Positions 31,708 to 39,444 of a stretch of DNA of 43,496 nucleotides are shown piece after piece. Position 1 is the first letter of the stretch. Every line of letters starts with the position of its first letter. The position numbers were made by a program, and so were the translations under genes. The DNA is from an uncultured Eubacteriales bacterium (GTDB lineage Bacteria > Bacillota > Clostridia > TANB77 > UBA1234): NCBI GenBank assembly GCA_949283575.1, contig CASDSU010000028.1, positions 455,706 through 499,201 of the forward strand, written 5' to 3'. The notes under the pieces were generated by a model, which saw nothing but the letters and a program-made list of their open reading frames with translations, searched no databases and was not told the DNA's origin.

Positions 31708-33390
31708 TTAAATAAAATGTTTTTGATGCGAAGGTAAAAGCTTCACTACGCATGGATTTAATATTTCGTGTCCAGTTGTAATAAAACATATTGCCTCAAA
31801 TGTTTTTAGTTTCATTGAGAAAGCGTTAATGTCATATACAAAATCATGTTCAATATGAGTGCTGATACTTTCGGAAATATTAGAATTTTCTGATTTGAAA
31901 GTTTTCAAAATATAATTATATTTTGTTTCTTTAGCGTTTTCGGATAAACTCCTAGAAAACTTGACTTTATCCTCCTTTCCAAGTTGCTTTTGCGCTTCTT
32001 CAATTGTAAATAAATCGTCAGTTCGAAACCAAATTTTGTTCACGAGACTTTGTATAATTACTTTAGCTGCAGCCTGTTCTTTAACTGCATTTAAAAGTGA
32101 TGTATAACTTTGAGTTGAAACAATATTTATACATTTAGCCTCTCTGCTTTCAGAAAAAAAGTTAGCATCATTTTCTGTGACATATTCAGAATATTCATCG
32201 CACACAAAAGCAACTGGAGAAATATTTGTTTTTTTTGCTAATCTCATTAGTACTTCTGATTGAAAATCAAGTTTTAAATAAGCTGCGATTATCTTAGAAA
32301 GATTTCTGTACTCAGAAACATTCATATTTAAAACTACAATATTATTTTTTAAATTCTCAAAACCACTAAAGGTAACATTCTCTTTGTTTGGACAGAATGT
32401 TCGTTTGACATCTAAGTCATTAATAAAAATTTGTGTTATTCGGGAAATTTCAGATTGAATTATAGATAAAACTTTTGAATCCAAGGTTTGAAACTCAGAT
32501 TGGAAGAAATCTAAACATGTACTGAGCTCATATACTTGAGAATAATTTAGTTTATTTGATAAAAATAGATCTTTCACAAACTCAATTTTCTCTGATAAAT
32601 ATTTTTTATTGTAAATTAATTTGTGAAGTTCAACAAAAGTAACATATCCGTCGTTATAAATACGGCATAATTTAATGCATTCTGTAAGATACAATTCTAC
32701 TTTGTCAAGCCAATATGTATCGGTAGCATTTGTGTTTGAGAATAAAGAAAGAATAGTTCTAAGTCGATTAGCAATTATAGATGGTTTTAAATTAGGTTTG
32801 TCTAAGGGATTATAAGTTTCAGTTCCATTAAGCTCAATAACTGTAACTTTTCGATTATATTTCTTAGCAAGTTCTTTTACTTTTAGGTGAAAATTACCTT
32901 TTACATCTAAGATTAACATACCTATGTTTTGAGATATCAACTGTTCTACGAAAGGATACATTGCAGAAGATGTTTTTCCAGTACCAATAGTTCCAGTAAT
33001 TAGAACGTTTTGATATAAACCTCTTTCTGGAATTATAATTTGTTCATTATTTTCTTCGTTTATTCCGACAAATAGAGAAAGTTCATTTGCAAATTGTTTT
33101 TTATTATCAATAGTGTTAACTTGTGTGGAAATATCGGAATTTTCTAATGGGAATTTTTTGAATAAATTATATAAAATTGTGCACCAGGAAAGTGAAACAG
33201 TGAAGATATAAAAGATTTTAAGATTATTCCAAAGCCATGTTTCAATAGTGTATTCTTTTTCGAAAATATTATAAGTAAAAGTTTGGGTTTTGAATAATGG
33301 ATAAAAAATGATTAGATTAAAAATGATTATGATTAATACACTTATTGAAATATGAAGGAAATTAGTGTATAATGACCTTGTTTTCGAGAT
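31708..33390 (-). CDS. Second VirD4/TraG-type ATPase, without a canonical start codon
   Basis: The frame is open from 33396 down to TAA 31708. It encodes two membrane segments (about 12-30 and 58-76), Walker A GTIGTGKT (133-140), a LILDVKGNF strand and a Walker B region AFVCDEYSEY (about 395-403). These fit a coupling ATPase of about 560 residues. The first ATG lies after Walker A, so it cannot be the start. There is no ATG, GTG or TTG upstream. AGGAG (33405-33401) is 10 nt before ATC TCG AAA at 33390, which would be an ideal start if ATC were ATG. Upstream TGA 33399-33397 separates it, in frame, from a small membrane ORF. Non-standard start, recoding, mutation or error are all open. Coordinates assume ATC. 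Confidence 0.75.
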   Translation of the reverse strand: MSKTRSLYTNFLHISISVLIIIIFNLIIFYPLFKTQTFTYNIFEKEYTIETWLWNNLKIFYIFTVSLSWCTILYNLFKKFPLENSDISTQVNTIDNKKQFANELSLFVGINEENNEQIIIPERGLYQNVLITGTIGTGKTSSAMYPFVEQLISQNIGMLILDVKGNFHLKVKELAKKYNRKVTVIELNGTETYNPLDKPNLKPSIIANRLRTILSLFSNTNATDTYWLDKVELYLTECIKLCRIYNDGYVTFVELHKLIYNKKYLSEKIEFVKDLFLSNKLNYSQVYELSTCLDFFQSEFQTLDSKVLSIIQSEISRITQIFINDLDVKRTFCPNKENVTFSGFENLKNNIVVLNMNVSEYRNLSKIIAAYLKLDFQSEVLMRLAKKTNISPVAFVCDEYSEYVTENDANFFSESREAKCINIVSTQSYTSLLNAVKEQAAAKVIIQSLVNKIWFRTDDLFTIEEAQKQLGKEDKVKFSRSLSENAKETKYNYILKTFKSENSNISESISTHIEHDFVYDINAFSMKLKTFEAICFITTGHEILNPCVVKLLPSHQKHFI

Positions 33391-33396
33391 AAAAAA

Positions 33397-33630
33397 TCAA
33401 CTCCTATCAGATGAAAGTTTTGATTTACTTAAATCTAGTTTAGAACCTTGTTTTTCATGGAATACATTTATTTCTAAGAATGAAGATGTAATATAAACTA
33501 ATACTAATGAGTGAATTAAAAAAGAATAAAAGTAAATAGTGAATAATTTGTCATCTGTTAAGAAATAAAAAATTATCGAAATAAAAAATAAGATAGAAAC
33601 TAATTGAAGGTAAAATTTTGAAACTTTCAA
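33397..33630 (-). CDS. Small two-helix membrane protein upstream of the VirD4-like ATPase
   Basis: This protein of about 77 residues has two hydrophobic segments (LQLVSILFFISIIFYFL and YFYSFLIHSLVLVYITSSFL) and a polar tail (KQGSKLDLSKSKLSSDRS). TTG 33630 is preferred, 8 nt after AAAGGTGG, over the GTG codons at 33642 and 33639, which touch it. It ends in TGA and is in the same frame as the ATPase that follows, so it may be the N-terminus of one larger protein. As a separate protein it would be the first gene of the secretion-like operon. I do not recognise a family. Confidence 0.55.
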   Translation of the reverse strand: MKVSKFYLQLVSILFFISIIFYFLTDDKLFTIYFYSFLIHSLVLVYITSSFLEINVFHEKQGSKLDLSKSKLSSDRS

Positions 33631-33653
33631 GATGCTCACCACCTTTAGTCGGA

Positions 33654-33681
33654 ATTATATCATCATATTTTTTTCTGTCTA
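33654..33681 (-). promoter_or_regulatory. Promoter of the type IV secretion-like operon, flanked by TTTAGTCG inverted repeats
   Basis: On the minus strand TAGACA (33681-33676) and TATAAT (33659-33654) are spaced by 16 nt. TTTAGTCGG (33644-33652) and CGACTAAAT (33713-33721) form an inverted pair across the divergent region, and TAGTCGACTA is itself palindromic, suggesting a regulator site shared with the DUF1858 gene. Confidence 0.5.
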
Positions 33682-33744
33682 GATTTTTTTCAAAAATCGT
33701 ACCAAAACTAGTCGACTAAATTCGACAGAAAGGAGCGCAAAATC

Positions 33745-33933
33745 ATGGTAACAAAGGAAATGTTAATAGGTGAAATTATTCAAATGAATGAAAAATATCC
33801 TGAAATTCTTCTTGCTGCTGGTATGCACTGCTTAGGTTGCCCAGCTTCAGCTGGTGAAAGCCTTGAAGAAGCTTGCGCAGTTCATGGAATTGATGTAGAA
33901 GAATTAGTTGCAAAACTAAACGCAACTGAATAA
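33745..33933 (+). CDS. DUF1858 redox-disulfide protein
   Basis: This 62-residue soluble protein has C29-L-G-C32 within AAGMHCLGCPASAGESLEEA, the hallmark of DUF1858 (hybrid-cluster-protein-associated redox disulfide domain). The two Cys may be redox active. Such proteins occur as stand-alone small proteins in anaerobes; their partner is not known here, and no hybrid cluster protein gene is visible. AAAGGAG precedes the ATG. A GGGACG hairpin follows the stop. Confidence 0.92.
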   Translation: MVTKEMLIGEIIQMNEKYPEILLAAGMHCLGCPASAGESLEEACAVHGIDVEELVAKLNATE

Positions 33934-33948
33934 TTTTTTCATACAGAG

Positions 33949-33973
33949 GGACGTCCATTGAGTTTGGACGTTC
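33949..33973. repeat. Short GGGACG-type hairpin after the DUF1858 gene
   Basis: GGACGTCCA (33949-33957) pairs with TGGACGTTC (33965-33973), eight of nine positions. The GGGACGTCC core matches the right arm of the unit at 1591. There is no strong T tract. Confidence 0.6.
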
Positions 33974-33983
33974 TTCTTAGTTA

Positions 33984-34032
33984 TGACCAACCGGTCAAGT
34001 CCGTTGACTTTTTTTGCCACATGTTATATAGT
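33984..34032 (+). promoter_or_regulatory. TetR-like operator and promoter of the acyl-CoA synthetase gene
   Basis: TGACC (33984-33988) and GGTCA (33993-33997) form a palindrome with a 4-nt spacer, in the style of TetR/AcrR-family operators. TTGACT (34004-34009) and TATAGT (34027-34032), spaced by 17 nt, form a promoter just downstream. A further TATAAT lies at 34054-34059. No regulator gene is adjacent. Confidence 0.5.
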
Positions 34033-34105
34033 TATATAAATTCTAATATCTAGTATAATAAACTAGATTGCAAAAGAAAATATTAAATTATTTATGGAGG
34101 CAAAC

Positions 34106-35830
34106 ATGTCTACTAAAACATATTTTGAGGCTACTGAATTCAATAATATAAAGGAAATTTTATGTGATACTGTTAAAAAATTTCCTGATAAAGTAGTTTA
34201 TCTTATAAAAAATGCTGAAGAAAAAGATCCAGAAAAGAAATACAAAAAAATTACTTACAAAAAATTATTTAGTATGGTTAATAGTTTTGGAACCGCTCTA
34301 TTTAATTTGGGGTATAAAGGAAAGCGAATTGCTATTTGGGGTAAGAATAGATATGAATGGGCTCTTACACATTTTACAAATTTATGTGGTGGTATAGTTT
34401 CTGTTCCTCTTGATAAAGATTTGCAATATGATGAATTTGAGCAATCTGTTAAAAGAGCTAAGGTTGATGCTATAGTTTTTGATTCTAAACAAATTGATAA
34501 AATAGACGAATTCAAAAAGAAAAATCCTGAGACTGTTAAAGAGTATATTTGTATGGATAAGATGGATGGATATATCTGCATAAACGACTTAGTTTCTAAG
34601 GGTGATAAATTACTTAAGAAAGGAAACAAGGAGTATGTTAATTTTGAGGTTGATAGTGATGCGATGAATATTTTACTATTTACTTCAGGAACAAGTGCAC
34701 AATCAAAAGCAGTTATGCTTTCTCAAAGAAATATTGCTTCTAATATTTACGCAATGCAACTTGTCGAGCCTATTACACCAAATGATGTAACTATAGCTTT
34801 TTTACCATTTCATCATATTTTTGGTTCAACCTGTATGACTATTATGATGGCTTGTGGTGTTACAACTACATTTCCAGATGGAATTAGATATATTGCTCAA
34901 AATCTTAAAGAATATAAAGTTTCAATGTTTGTAGGTGTTCCTGTTTTAGTTGAAGCGATTTATAAAAATATTAAAAAGGAAGTAAAGAAACAAGGTAAAG
35001 AGAAGCTTGTTAATACAGCAAGAAAAGTTACAGATGTTTTGAAAAAATGTAAGATAGATGTTAAAAGAAAAATATTTAAGGACATACATGCGCAACTTGG
35101 AGGAGATCTTAAACATATTATTTGTGGCGGGGCACCTCTTGATAAAGAGATTGCAGAATACTTTAATTCGATTGGAATTAGAATAATTCAAGGATATGGT
35201 TTAACAGAAACAGCACCAGTTATTGCTGCTGAAGATTACAAGATTATTAAGCCTGGATCTGTTGGTAGAGCTATGAGCAATGTACAAATTGAAATTGTTG
35301 ATAAAGATGAAAATGGTATCGGTGAAGTAATTGCTAAAGGTCCAAATGTTATGCTTGGGTATTATGAAGATGAAGAAAGAACAAACGAAGTTATTGTTGA
35401 CGGTTGGTTCCATACAGGTGATTTAGGGTATTTTGATAAAGATGGACACCTTTTCTTGACAGGTCGTAAGAAAGATATGATTGTTTTGAAGAATGGTAAA
35501 AAGGTATTCCCTGAAGAGATTGAAGCTATTATTAATAGACTTGATTTTGTTGAAGAATCAATGGTGTTTGGGCTTCCAAAAGAAGACGGGGATGTTAAAT
35601 TATCAGTAAAAATAGTATATAATAAAGATGCTATGGAGAAGGAATGTCCTGGTAAGTCTTTTGAAGAAATAAAAGAAGATTTTTGGGAAAAGATTAAAGA
35701 AATTAACAAATCATTCCCAACTTATAAATATATCAAAAATATGATTTTAACTGATGAAGAGCTAATTAAAACAACTACTAAGAAAGTAAAAAGACAAGAA
35801 GAAATGAAAAAAATATTAGCAGAGGGATAG
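34106..35830 (+). CDS. Long-chain fatty acyl-CoA synthetase (AMP-forming)
   Basis: This 574-residue ANL-superfamily enzyme should activate a fatty acid with ATP and transfer it to CoA. Visible motifs are LLFTSGTSAQSKAVML (P-loop, near 195-210), LPFHHIFG, the adenylate-binding GYGLTETAPVIA, GWFHTGDLGYFDKDG, the hinge RKKDMIVLKNGKKVFPEE, and a C-terminal catalytic Lys region (IKTTTKKVKRQEEM). ATG 34106 is chosen because GGAGG lies 6-7 nt upstream; the ATG at 34094 overlaps it. The stop is 3 nt from mnmA, so both are co-transcribed. Confidence 0.93.
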   Translation: MSTKTYFEATEFNNIKEILCDTVKKFPDKVVYLIKNAEEKDPEKKYKKITYKKLFSMVNSFGTALFNLGYKGKRIAIWGKNRYEWALTHFTNLCGGIVSVPLDKDLQYDEFEQSVKRAKVDAIVFDSKQIDKIDEFKKKNPETVKEYICMDKMDGYICINDLVSKGDKLLKKGNKEYVNFEVDSDAMNILLFTSGTSAQSKAVMLSQRNIASNIYAMQLVEPITPNDVTIAFLPFHHIFGSTCMTIMMACGVTTTFPDGIRYIAQNLKEYKVSMFVGVPVLVEAIYKNIKKEVKKQGKEKLVNTARKVTDVLKKCKIDVKRKIFKDIHAQLGGDLKHIICGGAPLDKEIAEYFNSIGIRIIQGYGLTETAPVIAAEDYKIIKPGSVGRAMSNVQIEIVDKDENGIGEVIAKGPNVMLGYYEDEERTNEVIVDGWFHTGDLGYFDKDGHLFLTGRKKDMIVLKNGKKVFPEEIEAIINRLDFVEESMVFGLPKEDGDVKLSVKIVYNKDAMEKECPGKSFEEIKEDFWEKIKEINKSFPTYKYIKNMILTDEELIKTTTKKVKRQEEMKKILAEG

Positions 35831-35833
35831 TTT

Positions 35834-36916
35834 ATGGATAATAAAAAAGTTTTGCTTGGAATGAGTGGAGGCGTTGATAGCGCAGTTGCTGCAATTATTC
35901 TAAAAGAACAAGGTTATGAGATTATCGGAGTAACGCTAGAGCTTTATGAAAATAAAGCTCTTCCTTTGCGTGAAGAGGAAGTATATTCAAAAGGGGCACC
36001 GGCTGCTGATGCTAAAAAAGTTTGTGATTTTTTAGGTATCGAGCATCATGTGATGTCTTTCAAAGAAGAATTTAAAAGGCATGTTATTGATAATTTTATT
36101 TGTGAATATAAAAATTGTCGTACACCAAATCCATGTATTCAATGCAATAAATTTTTAAAGTTTGGTATCATGTACGAAAAGGCTAAAGAGCTTGGATGCG
36201 AATATATTGCAACTGGTCATTATGCTAAAACAGAATATAATGAAAAATATGGTCGCATAGTTTTAAAGAAATCAAATGCTGGTAAGAAAGACCAAAGCTA
36301 TGTCTTATACAATTTACCAAGAGATATGGTAGAGAAAGTTCTTTTTCCACTTGGAGATTTTAATGATAAATCTGAGATTAGGGCAATCGCAGAAAAGTAT
36401 AATTTACCTGTAGCCAAAAAGCCAGATAGTGAAGATATTTGTTTTATTCCAGATGGAGATTATAAAAAATTTCTAGAAGAAAATTCAGATATCAAAAGTA
36501 GGGAAGGGAATATAGTCAATAAAACAGGAAAGATTTTGGGCAAGCATTCGGGACTTTACAAACATACAATAGGACAACGCAAGGGTCTTGGAATTTCAAA
36601 TTCTGTCCCTCTTTTTGTAGTGGGATTTGACGTTGATAAAGATGAACTTATAGTTGGTGAAGAGGCTGATTTATACACTAAGGAATTTGAAGTTGATAAG
36701 TATAATTTAATTCTGATTAATGAAACTAATCTAGAAAGTGGAATTGATTGTGAGATTAAAATTAGATATGCGGCACAACCTGCTAAAGGAAAAATTTTTA
36801 AATCAGATTCTAAAATTAAAGTTATTTTTGATGAACCTCAAAAGTCGGTAACACCAGGACAGTCGGCGGTTTTCTATGACGGAGAGATTGTAATTGGCGG
36901 AGGAATAATTATATAA
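35834..36916 (+). CDS. mnmA: tRNA-specific 2-thiouridylase MnmA
   Basis: MnmA thiolates U34 at the wobble position of tRNA-Lys, -Glu and -Gln using ATP and sulfur delivered through a persulfide. The 360 residues have the PP-loop LLGMSGGVDSAVAA, the first catalytic Cys in NPCIQCNKFLKFG, and the second in SEDICFIPDGDY. The tRNA-binding GLYKHTIGQRKGLGI and the C-terminal beta-barrel with TPGQSAVFYDGE complete the family pattern. It is directly after the acyl-CoA synthetase gene with an AGAGGGA site inside that gene's end. Confidence 0.96.
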   Translation: MDNKKVLLGMSGGVDSAVAAIILKEQGYEIIGVTLELYENKALPLREEEVYSKGAPAADAKKVCDFLGIEHHVMSFKEEFKRHVIDNFICEYKNCRTPNPCIQCNKFLKFGIMYEKAKELGCEYIATGHYAKTEYNEKYGRIVLKKSNAGKKDQSYVLYNLPRDMVEKVLFPLGDFNDKSEIRAIAEKYNLPVAKKPDSEDICFIPDGDYKKFLEENSDIKSREGNIVNKTGKILGKHSGLYKHTIGQRKGLGISNSVPLFVVGFDVDKDELIVGEEADLYTKEFEVDKYNLILINETNLESGIDCEIKIRYAAQPAKGKIFKSDSKIKVIFDEPQKSVTPGQSAVFYDGEIVIGGGIII

Positions 36917-36944
36917 TATTTTTTGTTTATTGTTCAGAAGGTAG

Positions 36945-37439
36945 AAGAATAAACAAAAAATTATATTAGTAATATCATTATTATCTGTTATGTTATTAAC
37001 AGGATGTGTTGAAAATGAAAAAATAGAGAATAACACAATACACGAAAATACAACTAACCAACAACAAAATGTTATAGATTGTGGTGAAAATAGTAAAGAA
37101 GACAATGAAGAAAAAGATGAAATTGATGATATAGAAAAATATAAATTATCTGATAGTTATGAGCTTACTGGAATAGAAGAATACATTTATTTTAATGTTG
37201 GAATTACTGGGAGTATAACTGATACTTTGAATGAACTTGATAATATTGATAGATCTAAGCTTCCTTTTACCGATTATAGAGATTTATATAACAATGTTAA
37301 TTCATATGATTTTCAAAGTAATGGTAAAGAATATAATATTAAATGTACGCTAAATGAAAATTGGGGGCTTAATTGTAAAATTAATGATAATGAAGTAAAG
37401 TATACTAATTCGGACGTAAAAGATAGATTATTGGGGTAA
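36945..37439 (+). pseudogene. Lipoprotein gene lacking its start codon
   Basis: The frame ending at TAA 37437-37439 is open back to 36945 and encodes KIILVISLLSVMLLTGC, a perfect lipoprotein signal with lipobox LTGC, then an Asn/Glu-rich linker and a domain of about 90 residues. No in-frame start precedes the signal: where ATG AAC AAA is expected the DNA reads ATA AAC AAA, one base out of frame with the rest (A tract 36955-36960). The only ATG (36990) lies inside the signal peptide. Either a start mutation plus a one-base loss, or sequence error. I do not recognise the C-terminal domain. Confidence 0.6.
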
Positions 37440-37500
37440 GGATGTAAAAATTACTTGCGATGAAGTATAGAGTGGTTCGAACTATGTCAATATAAAAAAT

Positions 37501-37535
37501 AAAATAGCACAATTCTATTATGATTGTGCTATTTT
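37501..37535. terminator. Bidirectional terminator
   Basis: AAAATAGCACAAT (37501-37513) pairs perfectly with ATTGTGCTATTTT (37523-37535) around a 9-nt loop, between the lipoprotein remnant and the convergent 2H phosphoesterase gene. Confidence 0.9.
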
Positions 37536-37554
37536 GTAAAATATGTATTGGTTA

Positions 37555-38322
37555 TTATTTTGTAAAACTCATAACATTGAAGTAATCATTCATGCTGATA
37601 AATTTTTGATAAAAAAGATTATCAGTAGAAAGTTCAAAGTCAAATTGCTGGTGATTTAATGCATTTACCGTATTTTGTAATGTGTAAAGAGAGTCACCCT
37701 CAAATTCACTATGATTGAAGTATGCAAGTGTAATGTGTGGAGTTAAAGAATATGGAAGAGAGTGAATACTTTCGATTAGCGAATAGAGAGTCATAAGTTT
37801 ATGATAATCTCTATCGGTTTTTGGCAGTAAGCCAAGAACCAAACTGGTATTTACCATATTGAATACGAATGTAGTTGTCATCGTAATTGTTTGAGATTGA
37901 AAGTTAGCTTGGCGTATAAGCTCAGATAGTAAAATTTCAGTTTCAAACATGTTTCGTAAAAATGTAGTATCACAAGTGTTACTCGCATTCAAATCGTGAA
38001 GAGTCATGTGCAAAGTATTTTCGTTAAGTCGCTCTGCAAGACATTCCGGAGCAGCCTGGTATAGTGGATTGATGAAATGTTCATTAATAAAACGCTTTTG
38101 TTCAGTATCGAGATTGAAAACTACCGTGTCGCCAAAGAAATCCCTAAATGTGCCCGTCTCATCGACTTTGCTTTTTACAGAGTTGCTAGGGAAAAATTTT
38201 TCGACTCCAAAATGGAATTCAGACTTTTGAAAAGAAAAGATACGCTTTAAGAAATCAACGTAGCTCTCATAAAGTTGAAGTTTCTTTGAGTCAAAAAAAG
38301 AAAAGACAGTATCCCGATTCAT
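37555..38322 (-). CDS. 2H phosphoesterase (LigT / 2'-5' RNA ligase-like)
   Basis: Two HxT motifs, H105-M-T-L and H196-I-T-L, are about 90 residues apart, the defining pattern of 2H phosphoesterases, which act on 2'-5' bonds or cyclic phosphates in RNA and nucleotides. The 255 residues exceed the usual 180-200 of LigT because of an N-terminal extension of about 60 residues. The start at 38322 is preferred because AAGGAAGG is 6 nt upstream; the ATG 18 nt earlier overlaps that site. It has its own strong promoter. The substrate is unknown. Confidence 0.8.
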   Translation of the reverse strand: MNRDTVFSFFDSKKLQLYESYVDFLKRIFSFQKSEFHFGVEKFFPSNSVKSKVDETGTFRDFFGDTVVFNLDTEQKRFINEHFINPLYQAAPECLAERLNENTLHMTLHDLNASNTCDTTFLRNMFETEILLSELIRQANFQSQTITMTTTFVFNMVNTSLVLGLLPKTDRDYHKLMTLYSLIESIHSLPYSLTPHITLAYFNHSEFEGDSLYTLQNTVNALNHQQFDFELSTDNLFYQKFISMNDYFNVMSFTK

Positions 38323-38376
38323 ATTCATCCTTCCTTTCATTGCGGGAAAGTAAAAAAGCCCTTTTAAAACAAGAGA

Positions 38377-38405
38377 ATTATATATAGCGGCGATTTCTTT
38401 GTCAA
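38377..38405 (-). promoter_or_regulatory. Consensus promoter of the 2H phosphoesterase gene
   Basis: On the minus strand TTGACA (38405-38400) and TATAAT (38382-38377) are spaced by exactly 17 nt, with a leader of about 50 nt. Confidence 0.85.
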
Positions 38406-38454
38406 TATTTAAGGTATGTGTAAATATTTGATATTTTTTGTAGAAAATACATAA

Positions 38455-38913
38455 AATGATTTTTCAAACGCCCATGATTATTTTGGTATTCATCATATGG
38501 ATGACGGCTGGGGTTATCGTGAAAGGCCACCAAATGTCTATCAACTTTACCTTACAGGCGAATTTAATATTTGGAATTGGACTGAATATCCAATGAAAAA
38601 ATTAGAAAATGGTATTTGGGAATTAAAACTTTCAGAGAATATGTTGTGGGATGGCTGTAAGCTTAAGACAATTGTAGATGCTAACATGACTCGCACAGAG
38701 CATATTCCTCTTTATGCGAAAAGAGTTGTGCAAGATTTTAAAACTGTTGTTTGGACTGCTGAAGTAGTTGATGATAGAAAAATTTTTGAATGGACGGATC
38801 AAAATTTTGAACCTGAAAATTCACTTTACATATACGAAGCTCATGCTGGCATGGCTCAGGAAGATGGACGAGTTGGTACTTATCGCGAATTTGCTGATAA
38901 AACTTTATCTTAG
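38455..38913 (+). pseudogene. Fragment of a 1,4-alpha-glucan branching enzyme
   Basis: From 38455 the frame reads NAHDYFGIHHMDDGWGYRE, then LYLTGEFNIWNWTEYPM (the N-terminal CBM48-type domain), and YIYEAHAGMAQEDGRVGTYREF, the entry to the GH13 catalytic barrel. It stops at TAG 38911-38913 after ADKTLS, where the active enzyme would continue for about 500 residues. There is no start codon or ribosome binding site before the homology. Both ends are missing, so the gene is dead. The right breakpoint coincides with that of the next fragment. Confidence 0.85.
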
Positions 38914-39085
38914 ATTTAATCATCATAATTATTCCACTTAAAAACATGGGAATAAATAAAAGTCCTAAAAGGAGTCACGCGTTCCAGTAGTTTAGTGTGT
39001 TGGCTGGGAGAAACAATAATAATGCAATAATTAAAAATCCTAATAAAATTTTTATTATTGCATTAAAGAATAATTTTATACTCAT
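38914..39085 (-). pseudogene. Truncated isoprenylcysteine-methyltransferase-like membrane gene
   Basis: On the minus strand AAAGGA precedes ATG 39085. The frame reads MSIKLFFNAIIKILLGFLII, continues to NTLNYWNA and hits TGA at 38977-38975. The same frame continues LLLGLLFIPMFLSGIIMMIK until about 38916. The normal family sequence has Trp where the TGA stands (NYWNGW-type). The gene is cut off at the junction with the branching-enzyme fragment, leaving about a quarter of the protein. Both a nonsense change and a deletion have hit it. Confidence 0.65.
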
Positions 39086-39165
39086 AAATTAATCCTTTCT
39101 GTGTTTAATAATTATTATTTTATCATACAAGCAATGTGATTTGTAGAGAGTTATTAAATTAAAAT

Positions 39166-39226
39166 GTAAAGTATACTTGACATTTGCAAAAATGATGGTA
39201 AAATAAAAATGTAAAGTAAACTTTAC
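39166..39226 (+). promoter_or_regulatory. XRE-regulated promoter with two GTAAAGT operators
   Basis: GTAAAGTATACTTGAC (39166-39181) and GTAAAGTAAACTTTAC (39211-39226) are near-perfect 16-bp palindromes 45 bp apart. The promoter TTGACA (39177-39182) / TAAAAT (39199-39204), with a 16-nt spacer, lies between them. The first operator overlaps the -35 box and the second the expected transcription start, a layout for self-repression by the XRE protein at 39245. Confidence 0.8.
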
Positions 39227-39244
39227 CATTTGGGAGATGATAAT

Positions 39245-39442
39245 TTGAATAATAAGATAAAAGAATTGAGAAGAGATAAAAAAGTGACGCAAGATGATTT
39301 AGCCGGAGCTGTTGGAGTGACACGTCAGACAATCATATCATTAGAAAGTGGAAAATATAATGCTTCGTTGCAGCTGGCATATAAAATTTCCAAATTTTTT
39401 GATATGAGAATTGAGGATGTTTTTATTTTTGAGGAGGAGTAG
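39245..39442 (+). CDS. Small XRE-family repressor
   Basis: The 65 residues are one helix-turn-helix domain ([35 protein letters not shown], ending [10 protein letters not shown]), a widespread small autoregulatory family. TTG 39245 is preferred because GGGAG lies 8 nt upstream; the TTG at 39230 lacks a site. It is followed after 2 nt by its usual membrane partner gene, here broken. The paired operators upstream suggest autoregulation. Confidence 0.9.
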   Translation: MNNKIKELRRDKKVTQDDLAGAVGVTRQTIISLESGKYNASLQLAYKISKFFDMRIEDVFIFEEE

Positions 39443-39444
39443 TT

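Noticed and set aside
38738-38947. A separate 69-codon minus-strand gene
   Set aside because: Its first residues are the tail of the truncated methyltransferase fragment, and the rest is the antisense of the branching-enzyme fragment, so it is an accident of the junction.
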